This document shows positions 14,640 to 31,610 of a stretch of DNA of 64,000 nucleotides, piece after piece. The DNA is from Chrysomallon squamiferum (Eukaryota > Mollusca > Gastropoda > Neomphalida > Peltospiridae): the NCBI GenBank assembly GCA_012295275.1, contig CM022671.1, forward strand, positions 34,204,183 through 34,268,182. Direction: 5' to 3'. The translations under genes were made by a program, and so were the position numbers. How positions within the stretch are numbered: the first letter of the stretch is position 1; each line of letters opens with the position of its first letter. Under the pieces are notes generated by a model, which was not told where the DNA came from, made no database searches, and was given only the letters and a program-made list of their open reading frames with translations.

Positions 14640-15621
14640 TTTTTTTTTTCTTATATGTAAACACGTATTTTATGAAGTTATACTGAACAACAACAAAAAA
14701 ATGTTCATTATAAAGAGTTTGGTTTTGGGTTGTTGTTTTTTTCCGAAATAATTCACGAAATGTTTAAAATAAAGTTAAAGACAGTATATACATATAAACA
14801 AACGTAGGTACGTGCATACATAATTGCATATAAAAATATATATTAGTGTGTGTTTGCGTGCATATGTATGTATGTAATTTATGTGTGTATGTATATATGG
14901 TTGCATGTGTGTGTGTGTGTGTGTGTATATGTAGGTATGTACCTATAATACAAACAAAACCAATGCAAATCGTGTGGCTGTTTAAGAAATAAAATAAAAT
15001 AAATAAATGAATAAAATATAAATAAATAAAAAAAAAGTGAAAAAGAAACACAAAAACTAATATTATAATATTTAAAAAAAATTAAATTATAAAATTAAAA
15101 ATAAATAAATAATAATAAAAAATAAGATTAAAATGAATTTAAACAACAAAGATATATCAGGGTAAAAAAAAAAAGTATAGAGAAAAAAGAAAAAGAAGAA
15201 GAAAAACAAGACAGTAGTAAAACAAACATAGAAAAGCTATGCAGTGGTTATAGAGAAGTCACTCGATGCGTATTATGTAATATTTACGGTAGTTAAGATC
15301 AGGTGCAATGCCTCATTCTTGCTCTTTTTGTACCAACATTAATGAAATTACAGTAAATTAAATCTACTGAAGGTTTTTTCTCCGCGGAACACCTGAAAAA
15401 GTGTGAAACAGTCTCTAAAAAATGCCACATTTAAAATTAGCCAGAAGAGTAGACGATTCAGATGTTTTCCTTCTTGAAAAATAATACTCGAACAAATCAA
15501 TGCTTCCTCATGATTAAACTGTGAAGAAATACGTAGCTTATTATGAACCTGTTTGTTAGAATTTGTAATTAACGAAACTTGATAAGTATTGGTATAGGTG
15601 TTGTTTCACAGTAAACAGAAA

Positions 15622-15693
<72 letters not shown>

Positions 15694-15724
15694 CACTGAT
15701 TGAGAGAGTGAACGAGAGAGAGAA

Positions 15725-15769
<45 letters not shown>

Positions 15770-15944
15770 CAGAAATACAATACGAAAACACTAAAGAAAA
15801 CCACACACAAAACCACACACATATACATTTATATGAAAAATCTTGTGCTCAAACTATGGCACAAATCTAAGAAATAGAGATATAAGAACTTATCTGCGAT
15901 TTGATTTTTGCAGCTTTTAACATGTTCTTCAATTCCATTAAGTT

Positions 15945-16000
<56 letters not shown>

Positions 16001-16539
16001 CAATTATCTCTTGATAAATGTAACAGAACTCAAATAAGACGAGTAGATTGACTGTAATTTCTGTTTAATATGGGAACCAGTTTGTATCGCGTTCTAGCGA
16101 ATAATAATTAATGATTTTACTTTCCGAGCCAGATAATATTTATTTAATCTTTTATCAAGACAAAATTTAATTTATTTCCGTTTTATAACTTTTCAAAATA
16201 ACGAGAAGTTTATGACTGTTGGTATACTTTCTAATAAAGAAACATAAAACAGGAAAGAAATTAACGTAAACGTCATTAAAACAAAATTAGGTTAATGGTC
16301 CTTTGAGGATTGCATTGTCTCTTGGAACAAGCCATTTTTTTGTTGTTTTTTTGATCCTTCTAATACTGATGCACGATAGACAAACATCTTTCTGAAGAAA
16401 AAAAACCAAAAACAATAATTTTTTTCTTTGCAGTTTTCTTCAACTATTCATCAACAGATCAATATGCAGCTTTTCATGTTAGAGTTTTGTTGTTGTTGCG
16501 TGCGCAAGGTTGAAGTTATTACGTTATTAGATATAAAAA
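14640..16539. other. Upstream of lipocalin, no gene seen
   Basis: (TG)n/(CA)-type tract at 14840-14935, (GA)n-(GATA)n-(CA)n at 15626-15768 and (AAT)n at 15949-16000; the rest is AT-rich. Confidence 0.6.
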
Positions 16540-16900
16540 AGCAAATGGCGTGACCGTTAACGAGATGAAGTAAGTTTTGACGGCGGCGAGTGGTTCGGGC
16601 TGGCTCGTGTTGTAGTGGCAAATTTCACACGCGATTGTCACGTGCACAGAGTTAGCGTGGATAGTTCCAGAATGTTCCAAACGCTGTTCTGTTCAGTGAA
16701 GTCACGAGTGTTTAACAGAAACAGTTGTTATCGGTTGTTAACTGTCATTCGTGGGATGTTTGTAGCGGAAGCTAGAAATCTTAAAACAATCGCGCTGCAG
16801 GCTACTGCATTATTATTACAAAAGCATCGCTTCTGTTATCAGATCTAAGTCACGTATCGAAATGAACCGTATCGTCCGGTAGTGCAATATGATATCATAC
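16540..16900. promoter_or_regulatory. CpG-containing island with a perfect heat-shock element, upstream of the lipocalin
   Basis: The base composition stands out from the AT-rich flanks. At 16665-16677 the sequence reads TTCcaGAAtgTTC, three alternating units of the heat-shock-factor site. CACGTG lies just upstream at about 16640. The lipocalin starts 2 kb away on the minus strand, so this could hold its promoter or first non-coding exon. A 77-codon plus-strand frame across it matches nothing I know. Confidence 0.35.
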
Positions 16901-16947
16901 GTAAGCAGGACGCCCTGCTTTCGAATGGATTTTTAATTTTTAATTTT

Positions 16948-16952
<5 letters not shown>

Positions 16953-16986
<34 letters not shown>

Positions 16987-17004
16987 TTTTTTTTTTTTTT
17001 TTTT
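16953..17004. repeat. Poly(A) joined head-on to poly(T)
   Basis: About 29 A followed directly by about 23 T, making a perfect palindrome. Confidence 0.97.
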
Positions 17005-17190
17005 CATAACACTACTTACATCTTTTAAAACAGTATTAACGAAAATAACATTTATTAAATTATTTATTTAAATTTTGTAACGATATAACTGCCTGTAGCA
17101 GCTACTACATCTTCAACGTGTGCAATATTTTTGACAATTAAATATTAGTTTTAGTAAGGACCACTCACCGATCAGATTCTGAATCTTTCC

Positions 17191-17192
17191 CG

Positions 17193-17223
<31 letters not shown>

Positions 17224-17226
17224 TAT
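17191..17226. repeat. Poly(A)-(TA)n compound
   Basis: Same layout as at 4152. Confidence 0.97.
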
Positions 17227-17551
17227 TTTCTCTTACTGGCCAGGAATGAGTTAATTCCTTAGCGGTTGTAAAATATCTGTTAGTCTTGTTATTGCCATTA
17301 AAGAAACATTTCAGAAATTTTTTGTCGATAACAAACAAAACAGATATAATGGCAGCCGTAGAGATTTTGCTTTGTCAGTTGTCTAGAAGGCAATAAAAAT
17401 GCTATGAAAATATGAGAGAAAAGAAAAATCATTGTTTTGTCTGTAAGCGATTAACCAATAAAAATATACATGCTAACTTGGTGTTTTCTATCAACACCTA
17501 CATCTTGAATGTAACTTAAAACTGACTTAATTTCTCAGTATATAGAGCATT

Positions 17552-17553
<2 letters not shown>

Positions 17554-17638
<85 letters not shown>
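17554..17638. repeat. (TC)n microsatellite
   Basis: About 84 bp of pure TC. Confidence 0.99.
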
Positions 17639-17639
<1 letters not shown>

Positions 17640-17642
<3 letters not shown>

Positions 17643-18210
17643 ACATTAAATTACATGCATATATAAAAGACAAAAAAGAGAGTAAAATTTTTAATATTAA
17701 AAATCAACAATAACAACAGTAGCACTAAGTAATTATCATCATTGAATGAATTAACAATATGTTATCAGATCTGATCATGATGATGATAATCAAAGAAAAT
17801 TGTATGTAAAAATGAAATATTATTGTGTGGATGTAGATAATAACGTTAATAATATAAACTCTTAAAAACAACGCAATTTTTCACTTTCAGTTTACAGTTC
17901 ATTCATCACACACAGACATAATTACAGACATCGGACTTTCGTTTATTTAAGAATTTAAATTTAAAAGAAAATTAATTAAACTTCAAGTAACTTAAGTAAT
18001 ATAATAGTAATGTTGTAAATCATTTTAAATCACTCTTATCAAATGGATTAGTTACTGACTGTCAATATTTATAAATTTTTGAGTCATTATATCTCTTTGT
18101 TTTAAGTCATTTATCGTCACAATATTAAAATTTTTATGTAACTAATGCTCAGTTTAAAATCTGTAATAAAACCCAGTTTAAATATTTAAATCACTAATGC
18201 TCAGTCTAGA
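17640..18210. other. GPCR 3' flank
   Basis: AT-rich; the phrase CTAATGCTCAGTTTAAAATCT recurs in degenerate form three times in 18140-18245. No gene. Confidence 0.5.
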
Positions 18211-18212
18211 TC

Positions 18213-18218
18213 TTTATT
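18213..18218 (-). terminator. Candidate GPCR poly(A) signal
   Basis: An AATAAA (minus strand) lies about 95 bp past the GPCR stop codon. The region is AT-rich, so this is only suggestive. Confidence 0.35.
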
Positions 18219-18310
18219 TCACTGATGTTCAGTTAAAAGTATTTATTGTTTCAAGTTCTTAAATCAGTAATATACACCAACAGATTAAAATCTTTAAGGT
18301 ACTTTTGCAC

Positions 18311-19173
18311 TCAGTGTTTTACATCTTTAATCGTGACTAACACACACCTCGATCCGCATTTTAAAACTGGCATAGGAACCAACATAACATGCTTGCCGTT
18401 TTTGTACTCGTTTTCTTTAACGTCAGAGTTCGACGACGAGTTTTGAGCGCACGTACCTCCAGCCCCGATCAGAGAGCGACACACGTGAGTCCTGAACCTC
18501 CTGCTGGTCAGACAGTAAATGATCATGTTGCAGGCGTGATGGGAGAGCCCGATCTCCTTGATGATAGTCCTCGCCATGTAGTAAGAAAAATAACTCTGCC
18601 AAACGGGATCCCGACCTATTTCGTCCATCGTCAGGTCGGGTCCGAGAGTAATCCCTGTCTGAAGAGTGAAGGTGATTGTCACCGGGAGCGTGGTGAATAT
18701 GAGAAAGAAAGACACCCACAGTAAAGTGATCGTGATGGGTTTGTACCGGAGTGAGGACGCCCCGGCTCCGCTTTCACCCATCTTCAGCTGCTCGAAGTAA
18801 CGCACTTTCTTAACCACACAGATGTTGAGGAACAGGACGATGATCGGAATGGCTCCGAACATGATCATCTCCGAGCCCCACGTCCAGATGGAGTAGAAGG
18901 ATTTCTCTCGCTTGATCAGCTCGGACATGCGCAGCTGACACTCGCCTTTGCCCGTCATGTCCCAGAAATAGAGCTGAGGCGTCGCCAAGAGCAAACAGAG
19001 AAGAACTATAGCCGCGATCACACGCAACGATCTGCTGGACGTGCTGAACCTCTCCGATCTGAACGGGTGACAGATTGACAAGAATCGCTCGAACGTGAAG
19101 GCGAAGACCAAGAGGACGCTGACGTATCCCGCCGCCATGTACAGCATGTTCCAGATCTGACACCAGCCCTGAG
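18311..19173 (-). CDS. GPCR second part (TM3 to C-tail)
   Basis: 287 residues are open in the -1 frame. TM3 ends FTFERFLSICHPF. TM5 is near MIMFGAIPIIVLFLNICVV, TM6 near ITLLWVSFFLIFTTLPVTIT, and TM7 ends HACNMIIYCLTSRRFR. The C-tail holds a Ser/Asn stretch and ends IKDVKH. GC content is well above the flanks, as expected for coding sequence. The antisense frames are shadows. Confidence 0.9.
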
Positions 19174-19488
19174 GTTGAGGGTTCCGAGCAGCCACGGATT
19201 CTGTAGCTCGTAGAACAGGTGCAGAGTGAGAAACACCAAATCAGTGACTGCTAGGGACGCCAGGTAGTACGCTGCGTTGTTGCATTTGCGGAGACGTTTG
19301 TTGAGCCACATGCACGCCGACGTGACGTTGCCGATGACGCCGAAGACGTACCATATCGGCGTGATGATTTTGTTGATGCTGAGAGAGAGGGGTACGTGAT
19401 ACTCCAAGATTTGCAGAAGTACTGTGAGGTCTGTAACTTGTATCACGGGATCATCAGTCGTAGCTCTGGATGATATGTTAAACATCAT
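18311..19488 (-). CDS. Orphan rhodopsin-family (class A) peptide-type GPCR, with one frameshift
   Basis: There is a single block of about 392 residues if the frame is mended. The first part (19488-19174) has an N-glycosylation site, TM1 and TM2. The second part (19173-18311) carries the TM3 cysteine in GWCQIW, ERF in place of DRY, the ECL2 cysteine in GKGECQL, TM4-TM7, NMIIY in place of NPxxY, and a Ser/Asn-rich tail. It is a seven-pass plasma-membrane receptor; the ligand is unknown. It resembles lophotrochozoan orphan receptors near the FMRFamide/secretagogue-like group, but I cannot assign it closer. The two parts meet in ECL1, offset as if one C were missing near 19173. This could be an assembly error, a polymorphism, or a young pseudogene. 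All other landmarks are intact, which favours an error or a recent lesion. Confidence 0.9.
19174..19488 (-). CDS. GPCR first part (N-terminus, TM1, TM2)
   Basis: It starts MMFNISSRATTDD, with an in-frame TGA upstream. TM1 is IITPIWYVFGVIGNVTSACM and TM2 covers AAYYLASLAVTDLVFLTLHL with the conserved LAxxD. The bases just before the ATG read CTACTTTCAG, a good acceptor, so a separate 5' UTR exon is likely. Beyond about codon 105 this frame becomes nonsense. Confidence 0.88.
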
Positions 19489-19499
19489 CTGAAAGTAGG

Positions 19500-24280
<4,781 letters not shown>

Positions 24281-24339
24281 TCTCTCCTTCTCTTTCGTTC
24301 TCTGTATCTCATCTCTCTCTCCCCTTCTCTCTCTGTATC

Positions 24340-24492
<153 letters not shown>

Positions 24493-24690
24493 CATAGATA
24501 TACACACAGATATACATAGATATATGTATATTTCCTTTTATCGCTTTCTTCTCCATTATTCAACGTCGGTGATATCTTTATCTTTCTTCTTCGATCCCAT
24601 TTGTCCAGCAATCATTAATCATTTTCTTTCATTACAACGCACAAAAACACACATACACAAATTCTCATCGTCTTTCTCGCTTCCTCGCAG

Positions 24691-24804
24691 AATTGCCCCA
24701 TCGTGTTCCCTTGACATAGATAACAATACACACGAACTAATCCAGCTCTGCCAATCGATAAAACCATCCGACGAGTGTCTGCAGAGTGCTGATCTCTTAA
24801 AGAA

Positions 24805-24811
<7 letters not shown>
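24691..24811 (+). other. Candidate terminal exon, cysteine-bearing
   Basis: A strong acceptor (TCTTTCTCGCTTCCTCGCAG) precedes an open frame reading IAPSCSLDIDNNTHELIQLC and QSIKPSDECLQSADLLKNC, then TAA and a 30-base A-run. Four spaced cysteines suggest a secreted protein. No upstream exon recognised. Not identified. Confidence 0.3.
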
Positions 24812-24839
<28 letters not shown>

Positions 24840-24841
<2 letters not shown>

Positions 24842-25854
24842 CTTTGCCAAAACTCGAAGACTTCGCGGGAGAGGTTAGCATACATCTTGGTGACTGTCAG
24901 TGCAAAGAGAGCGATGATTAATCTCACTTGATTGATATTAATAGCGGATTAAAGCATTCACCAGTGACAGTAAAGAAGGAAAGACGCAATACTGATTAAT
25001 GTAAATTCAGAAATATTTTTGCAGCTCACCTGTTACCAACCATTGACTAAATACACAACAATCACCAAGCGTCTCCGAATGGTTTTTTTTTATTTATTAT
25101 TATTATTATTATTTTTTTTTTTTTGTATGTTCCTTGTCTGACACTTTATCAGTGTTAGCATCAGAATACTTTGAGTGAAGAAAATGTTCAGTCTAGCTCT
25201 GCAATGAGTTGATGACAAATAATACTTTATCCTGTGGCAGAAAAGTATTAAATTCTGAAGATCAATATCTCGGAAATAACCTTATTTCCTTCCTTGTCAA
25301 AAAATATTGCCATCTATATCAGTAATTTCTTGACACTGTCGGCAATAAATATATTACCTCTATCCTCCCTCTCTCTCTATATATATGGGTAACACGGTTT
25401 CATACTTAGAAGAAAACTGCGAGAATTATATTCGCCACTATCTGCTGCTCGAGTCTTATCGAATACAATAACCATGGTGAACGAATGGTTATTCGGATCT
25501 CTTCGATCTGATTTCCTCTAGAAGTAATGTTCACTGACAGAAAGTGAAATATTCCTCATACATATTCTGAAGTTTTCATAGATCATTACTCAGCGAAAAC
25601 GTGATAATAAAAACTGCAAAAAAAAAAAAAAAAAAAAAATAGATAAGGAAAGAAAGAAAGAAAAAAGTCTAGAGCAACCAAAATGCCGCAGTATATAGAA
25701 CAGGATTACAGCGAGTAATATTACAGTGGAAACTTGGTCAACGGAAAAGGCGCAGATGTTTAAAAGACGGATAATGGATGACTGCATTTTTTTTTTTTTA
25801 TACTGTTTGTGATTATTATTTTTATTATTTTGTTAATTCTTTATTATTATTATT

Positions 25855-25893
<39 letters not shown>

Positions 25894-26230
25894 GATATTA
25901 CCATTATTATTATCATTATTATTATCATTATCGTTATCATTATCATTACATCATCATCTTTATCATTATCATTAATTATTATTATTATTATAATTATTAT
26001 TATCATTATTTTATTATTATTTTTTTTTTTTAAATAATAAAAAGTTCTGACAAGGTACTAAATGTCAAGGAGACATACCCACTTCCCCAGCAGACGTCTG
26101 ACCATTTGTGTTATAATCACTTTCTTTTTATAACAAAACAAAGTGTGCAGGTGAACTGTTCAAAATGTGTTAGTTAATTTTCTATAAATAGCGATCTTCA
26201 GTGTTTCTCACATGTAAAGACGAAGGAACA

Positions 26231-26267
<37 letters not shown>

Positions 26268-26339
26268 CAATAAACTTTGAATTTGAAGGTACTCTTTCAT
26301 AAGTACACCACCATGAGTACACCATGATGCATACACTAC

Positions 26340-26384
<45 letters not shown>

Positions 26385-26787
26385 ACACACACGTGCACAA
26401 CTGTACGAAGATGGTATCTGTACTTTATGATGACCTTATCCGTATACATTTATGGAACAGATCAATACAAATCTCTTGGAATTAATGAATCGTAAGCTTG
26501 TTTATAACGATACCGCATCCTTCATTATAATTTCTTCATCTGTATCCATTATTAGCCGTCTTCAGGAAAGATTTGTGAGAAGCACAGTCCATGTATATAT
26601 ATATATATATGTAAAGGTAATCCTCGGATTTGTTAAAACAAAAGATGCTTACTGTCAGAAATCGGCTCAAATTAAATGTGTAGTTGTAATGCCTCTCGTG
26701 GTTTCGTTGGTGTGTGTGATCAATACACATACGTCTGGCGTGCAAGTCTGTAATTGACAGCTGCGGTGAGAATGCTGTCTTCTTCAG
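24840..26787. other. No gene seen
   Basis: A-run at 25618-25639, (ATT)/(ATC)n complex at 25845-26030, (TA)n at 26233-26265, (CA)n at 26341-26391. Short inverted repeat AATAACCA/TGGTTATT near 25470-25493. Confidence 0.55.
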
Positions 26788-28670
26788 AAAGAACTGACGT
26801 AATTCGAACAACGATGTAAAACGAGGTTCATTAGACAGAAAACTTACATGTATCTAATAGTAATGTGCAAGTACAATAAGGTGGACGAAACAGAAACCTG
26901 ACGTAAGTCGAATAACAGTGTAAAATGAGGCAGATAATTAGACACCTGACGTAAGTCAAATAACAGTGTAAAATGAGTAGATTAGATAGACACCTGACGT
27001 AAGTCGAATAACAGTGTAAAATGAGGCAGATTAGATAGACACCTGACGTAAGTCAAATAACAGTGTAAAATGAGTAGATTGACGTAAGTCGAATAACTAG
27101 ATTAGATAGACACCTGACGTAAGTCGAATAACAGTGTAAAATGAGTAGATTAGATAGACACCTGACGTAAGTCGAATAACAGTGTAAAATGAGTAGATTA
27201 GATAGACACCTGACGTAAGTCGAATAACAGTGTAAAATGAGTAGATAATTAGACACCTGACGTAAGTCGAATAACAGTGTAAAATGAGGCAAACTAGATA
27301 GACACCTGACGTAAGTCGAATAACAGTGTAAAATGAGGTAAATTAGATAGACACCTGACGTAAGTCGAATAACAGTGTAAAATGAGTAGATTAGATAGAC
27401 ACCTGACGTAAGTCGAATAACAGTGTAAAATGAGTAAAATGACGGCAAATAATAAAATGAGGCAAACTAGATAGACACCTGACGTAAGTCAAATAACAGT
27501 GTAAAATGAGTAGATTAGATAGACACTGACATAATTGACGTAAAAAGTAGAAATAGACACCTGACGTAAAATAACAGTGTAAAATGAGTAGATTAGATAG
27601 ACACCTGACGTAAGTCGAATAACAGTGTAAAATGAGTAGATTAGATAGACACCTGACGTAAGTCGAATAACAGTGTAAAATGAGTAGATAATTAGACACC
27701 TGACGTAAGTCGAATAACAGTGTAAAATGAGGCAAACTAGATAGACACCTGACGTAAGTCGAATAACAGTGTAAAATGAGGCAAACTAGATAGACACCTG
27801 ACGTAAGTCGAATAACAGTGTAAAATGAGGCAATAAATAGACACCTGACGTAAGTCGAATAACAGTGTAAAATGAGGCAAACTAGATAGACACCTGACGT
27901 AAGTCGAATAACAGTGTAAAATGAGTAGATTAGATAGACACCTGACGTAAGTCGAATAACAGTGTAAAATGAGGCAAACTAGATAGACACCTGACGTAAG
28001 TCGAATAACAGTGTAAAATGAGTAGATTAGATAGACACCTGACAGTGTAAAATGAGGCAGAGTCGTAAGTCAAATAACAGTGTAAAATGAGTAGATTAGA
28101 TAGACACCTGACGTAAGTCAAATAACAGTGTAAAATGAGTAGATTAGATAGACACCTGACGTAAGTCGAATAACAGTGTAAAATGAGTAGATTAGATAGA
28201 CACCTGACGTAAGTCAAATAACAGTGTAAAATGAGTAGATTAGATAGACACCTGACGTAAGTCAAATAACAGTGTAAAAAAATGAGACACACCTGACGTA
28301 AGTCAAATAACAGTGTAAAATGAGTAGATTAGATAGACACCTGACGTAAGTCGAATAACAGTGTAAAATGGGGCAAACTAGATAGACACCTGACGTAAGT
28401 CGAATAACAGTGTAAAATGAGGCAGATAATTAGACACCTGACGTAAGTCAAATAACAGTGTAAAATGAGGCAAATTAGATAGACATTTGACGTAAGCAGA
28501 ATAACAGTGCAAAAGCTAATGATGTTAGCGGAGCAAAAATAAAAATTCAGGTACATTCGATGGAAACAAAAAACAAAACAACACAAAACAAGACGAATAA
28601 CAACGTAAAAATCAGACAGATTATAGATAAATAAATAAAAAATTGACATAAGTTGAACTATCGTGAAAAA
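26788..28670. repeat. 48-bp minisatellite, about 35 copies
   Basis: The core unit is GACACCTGACGTAAGTCGAA, then TAACAGTGTAAAATGA and a variable tail. The tail variants gtagattagata, ggcaaactagata and gtagataatta give 48-, 49- and 47-bp units. Nearly identical copies fill about 26890-28500. Diverged copies lie at both edges (about 26790 and 28500-28670), and a few internal units are shortened (27080, 27430, 27530, 28040, 28280). Each full unit has CACCTG next to TGACGTAA. Minus-strand open frames give 16-residue periodic peptides, but the mixed unit lengths break the frame, so coding is unlikely. Confidence 0.97.
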
Positions 28671-28679
28671 AATAATTTA

Positions 28680-29948
28680 CACTGGGATAAGGAGGGGGGA
28701 GCTTGACATGCAGAGTAAAATAAATATCAAACAATGCTAGACTGAAATGTGTTGGACAGGAGCAACTTGGTGGGCAACAGAGCTATTTCCCGTTATTGAA
28801 AAGAAACCAGATATCGAAAACTTGCGTAGCAAATGACGTGGAAGAAGCTGTAATCAGTGAGGAAAACTAGAAATACTAGAAAAACGCTGGCATCGAATTT
28901 TATGTCATTTTACCCCAAAACTGGTTTGATCCATAACAACAGTCAATATTAAAATGTGTATTGTTAATATTAATTCGTTCGTTCGTTGGATTAATCATCC
29001 TTATTAAACTACATGGCTTCTGCAAAAATAATTAGATTCAATCGGTAGAATTTGTATTGAAAAACAAAGTAAAATAATAATAATAATAATAAAAATAAAA
29101 TAAAATTTAATTTAAAAAACAAAATCAAACAAACAAACAAAAAAAAAAAAAAAAAAAAAAAAAAAGAAATAAAAATAAAATAAAATAATAAAAAGAAATA
29201 AGTAAGTTAGAAATCAGAAGTGAAACGATATCTTCAGACTTTTTATTTTTATTGTGATTAAGTATATTTATTGCGTTCACGAACTGGCTTTTTTTTTTTC
29301 CCGACTGATTTGACAAACCCTTGTCACTAGTCCTGTTCAGTATTAAAATTAAATCAAAAACACCGACAGACGACAACTTCACGAATACGTAAAATAGTCT
29401 AAGAAAAAACAAATCTGGGAATACAACAAAAGCCAAACTTTTTGTGACCTTTGTAAAAGAATATAGAAAGTATTTTTCAAAAATCGTAATTATAAAAGTC
29501 CATTAACGATATTATAATAGTACAAAACAAAGATTAAAAAAAAAATGTCTTCTAAAGTACATATTTCATACGAAAACTTTTTTGTTTTCTGCCTGATTAG
29601 ATCATTAAAAAGATTTATTTTGATATTTATTTCTAAATTTATAATCTAGACGGAAACGAAACGGAATTAAATTTCGATGACACTGTCTTGGATAATGAAA
29701 ATAATTTGAAGAAAAAAGTTGAAGAAAGAGGAATACAAAGCGACGTAAAACGGTTTATAAGTCGTAAGGCGCCTAGGAGCAGATAATAGGATTATTGATG
29801 AGTACTTAACTCCCTATCTAAGTTAAATTATTTAACATAATATTGGACAGTAATGTTTTCTTAAATAAATGGCTGGCGGGAGTAATCAGAATCCATTTTT
29901 TAAAAAAAGATGAAAATGATTTAAAACCAGGAAAAAAATAAAAAAATA

Positions 29949-29992
<44 letters not shown>

Positions 29993-30109
29993 TAAAAATA
30001 AAAAAAAAAAAAAAAAAAAATAAATAAATAAATAAATAAATAAATAAATTTAAAAAATAATAATAATAAATAAAAAAGCAAAAATAAAATACTAATAATT
30101 AACAAAAAA

Positions 30110-30156
<47 letters not shown>

Positions 30157-31555
30157 TAATAATAATAATAAAATATCAATAAATTAATTTTACAAAAAGA
30201 ATGAATAATAATAAATAAAAAAAATTCAAACAAAATAATAATAAACAATAATAAAAAATAAAAATAATAATAATAATAAAAAATCAATAAATTAATTTAA
30301 GAAAAAAGAATGAATAATAATAATAATAATAATAAAAAATAATAATAAACAATAATAAAAAATAAATAAATAAAAAGTTAATGATCTTGCACTGGTATAT
30401 CACAAAAGTTTTAAATAGTGAAATACATTCATTAAACAAAATGAATTTTTTTTTTATCAAATATATTACAGAATAAGATCATACATTTCATCTAAAACTG
30501 AACCGAAATGTTTGTGTCCTCTAAATCCCAAATCCATCGAATGTTGTTATATAGGGTAACATTGGCTTTATTACAGCCTCGACGAGGGTTATAACGAATC
30601 TGTAACTCCTACGAGTGGTTTTGAGAGTGTTACGTTGTCGTTACAGATATCCAAGGCTCTGTCACTGGGCCAGTGTTAAAAATAAAGCCTCATTTTACAC
30701 ACATTTGAATTAATAAAATTTTCAGTTTGTCGATTACAATAATAGATCAGCTCGGTTATACCTCCGATTGGGATATATTTCACTATTCTCTTTTCAAACC
30801 GGTTGACTGCTAAATCAGTTCGCTAAAAAAAAATATTAATATATGTTGCCTTTGCTTTTAAAAAAACAAATCCAAATATTGTTGTCTTCAAAAGCAAGTA
30901 ACATTAACAATTAACTGAGTTTTATCAAGAAGCGATGCGCCTTCTCCGAAGTTATCTAGTAAAAACAAAAAAAGAGAAAAAAAACGGAAAACAGGGCAAG
31001 ACCTACGATTGAGACAGGAGGTTGTAATTCCGAGACATAAATCTCACCATACAGCATCAGTTTATTTGGATATTCAGGAACCCCCTTTCTTGTCATGTCG
31101 GTTCAAATCGAGGCGAGTTACGTTTGTTTTTGCCTAAAGCTGCTATTGTACGTCATTGTCACGTTATGTATGCTTATTAATGCAGGATTTTTACACCTTC
31201 GGCTATTTGTACAGACGATTTTAAATAGAGGATATATATATATATATAGTTCACTGATATATAGTACATCATAATATAATTATGTTTATTTAATACTGCT
31301 ATATATGACAGCCGGTTTACATAAGCCATAAAAGATAAACTGAAATTTAAAAAATTCCCATTATTAAATTATCTAAAACAGATACGAATACATGGTACAT
31401 TATAAACTGTCGCAAAACAGAATTACAGCTATTACCTTATGGTCTGAAGCACAAAATCAGTGAATTTCTTAGTGAAAGAAATAATTAAATGCTTGTCATA
31501 ATTATGAAACTAACAAAATTGGTAAATGCAACAATAACAGCAAAATCGTTAGGTA
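28680..31555. other. Repeat-rich, no gene seen
   Basis: A-run at 29140-29165, (AAT)n/(AAAT)n complex over 29939-30380, and a B-box-like CGGTTCAAATCG near 31098. The balanced patch at 30555-30695 is listed separately. Confidence 0.55.
30555..30695 (-). mobile_element. Possible SINE fragment
   Basis: A balanced-composition patch inside AT-rich repeats. The minus strand has TGGCCCAGTGACAGAGC (A-box-like) followed by CTTGGATATCTGTAACG and an inverted GTTACAGAT/ATCTGTAAC pair. No clean B-box. Confidence 0.25.
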
Positions 31556-31558
31556 CGG

Positions 31559-31559
<1 letters not shown>

Positions 31560-31610
<51 letters not shown>
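31560..31610. repeat. (TTA)n microsatellite
   Basis: About 50 bp. Read on the minus strand it lies 3' of the tRNA-like relic at 31801-31885 and could be its tail. Confidence 0.95.

Noticed and set aside
18389-18724. Plus-strand frame of 111 codons
   Set aside because: Antisense shadow of the GPCR coding sequence.
19165-19200. A 30-nt intron in the GPCR (GTGGCT ... CCTCAACCTCAG) that might explain the frame change
   Set aside because: Far below the minimum length for normal splicing, and it would delete the conserved PWLLGTL segment. A lost base is simpler.
26452-26811. Overlapping 101- and 91-codon frames on opposite strands
   Set aside because: Both cross a (TA)n tract, neither has a protein-like pattern, and they share the same DNA.
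27053-28649. Long minus-strand frames with a 16-residue repeat (LILHCYSTYVRCLSNL-like)
   Set aside because: They follow from the 48-bp repeat unit being divisible by three. Units of 47 and 49 bp break the frame repeatedly and no start, stop or splice context supports a protein.
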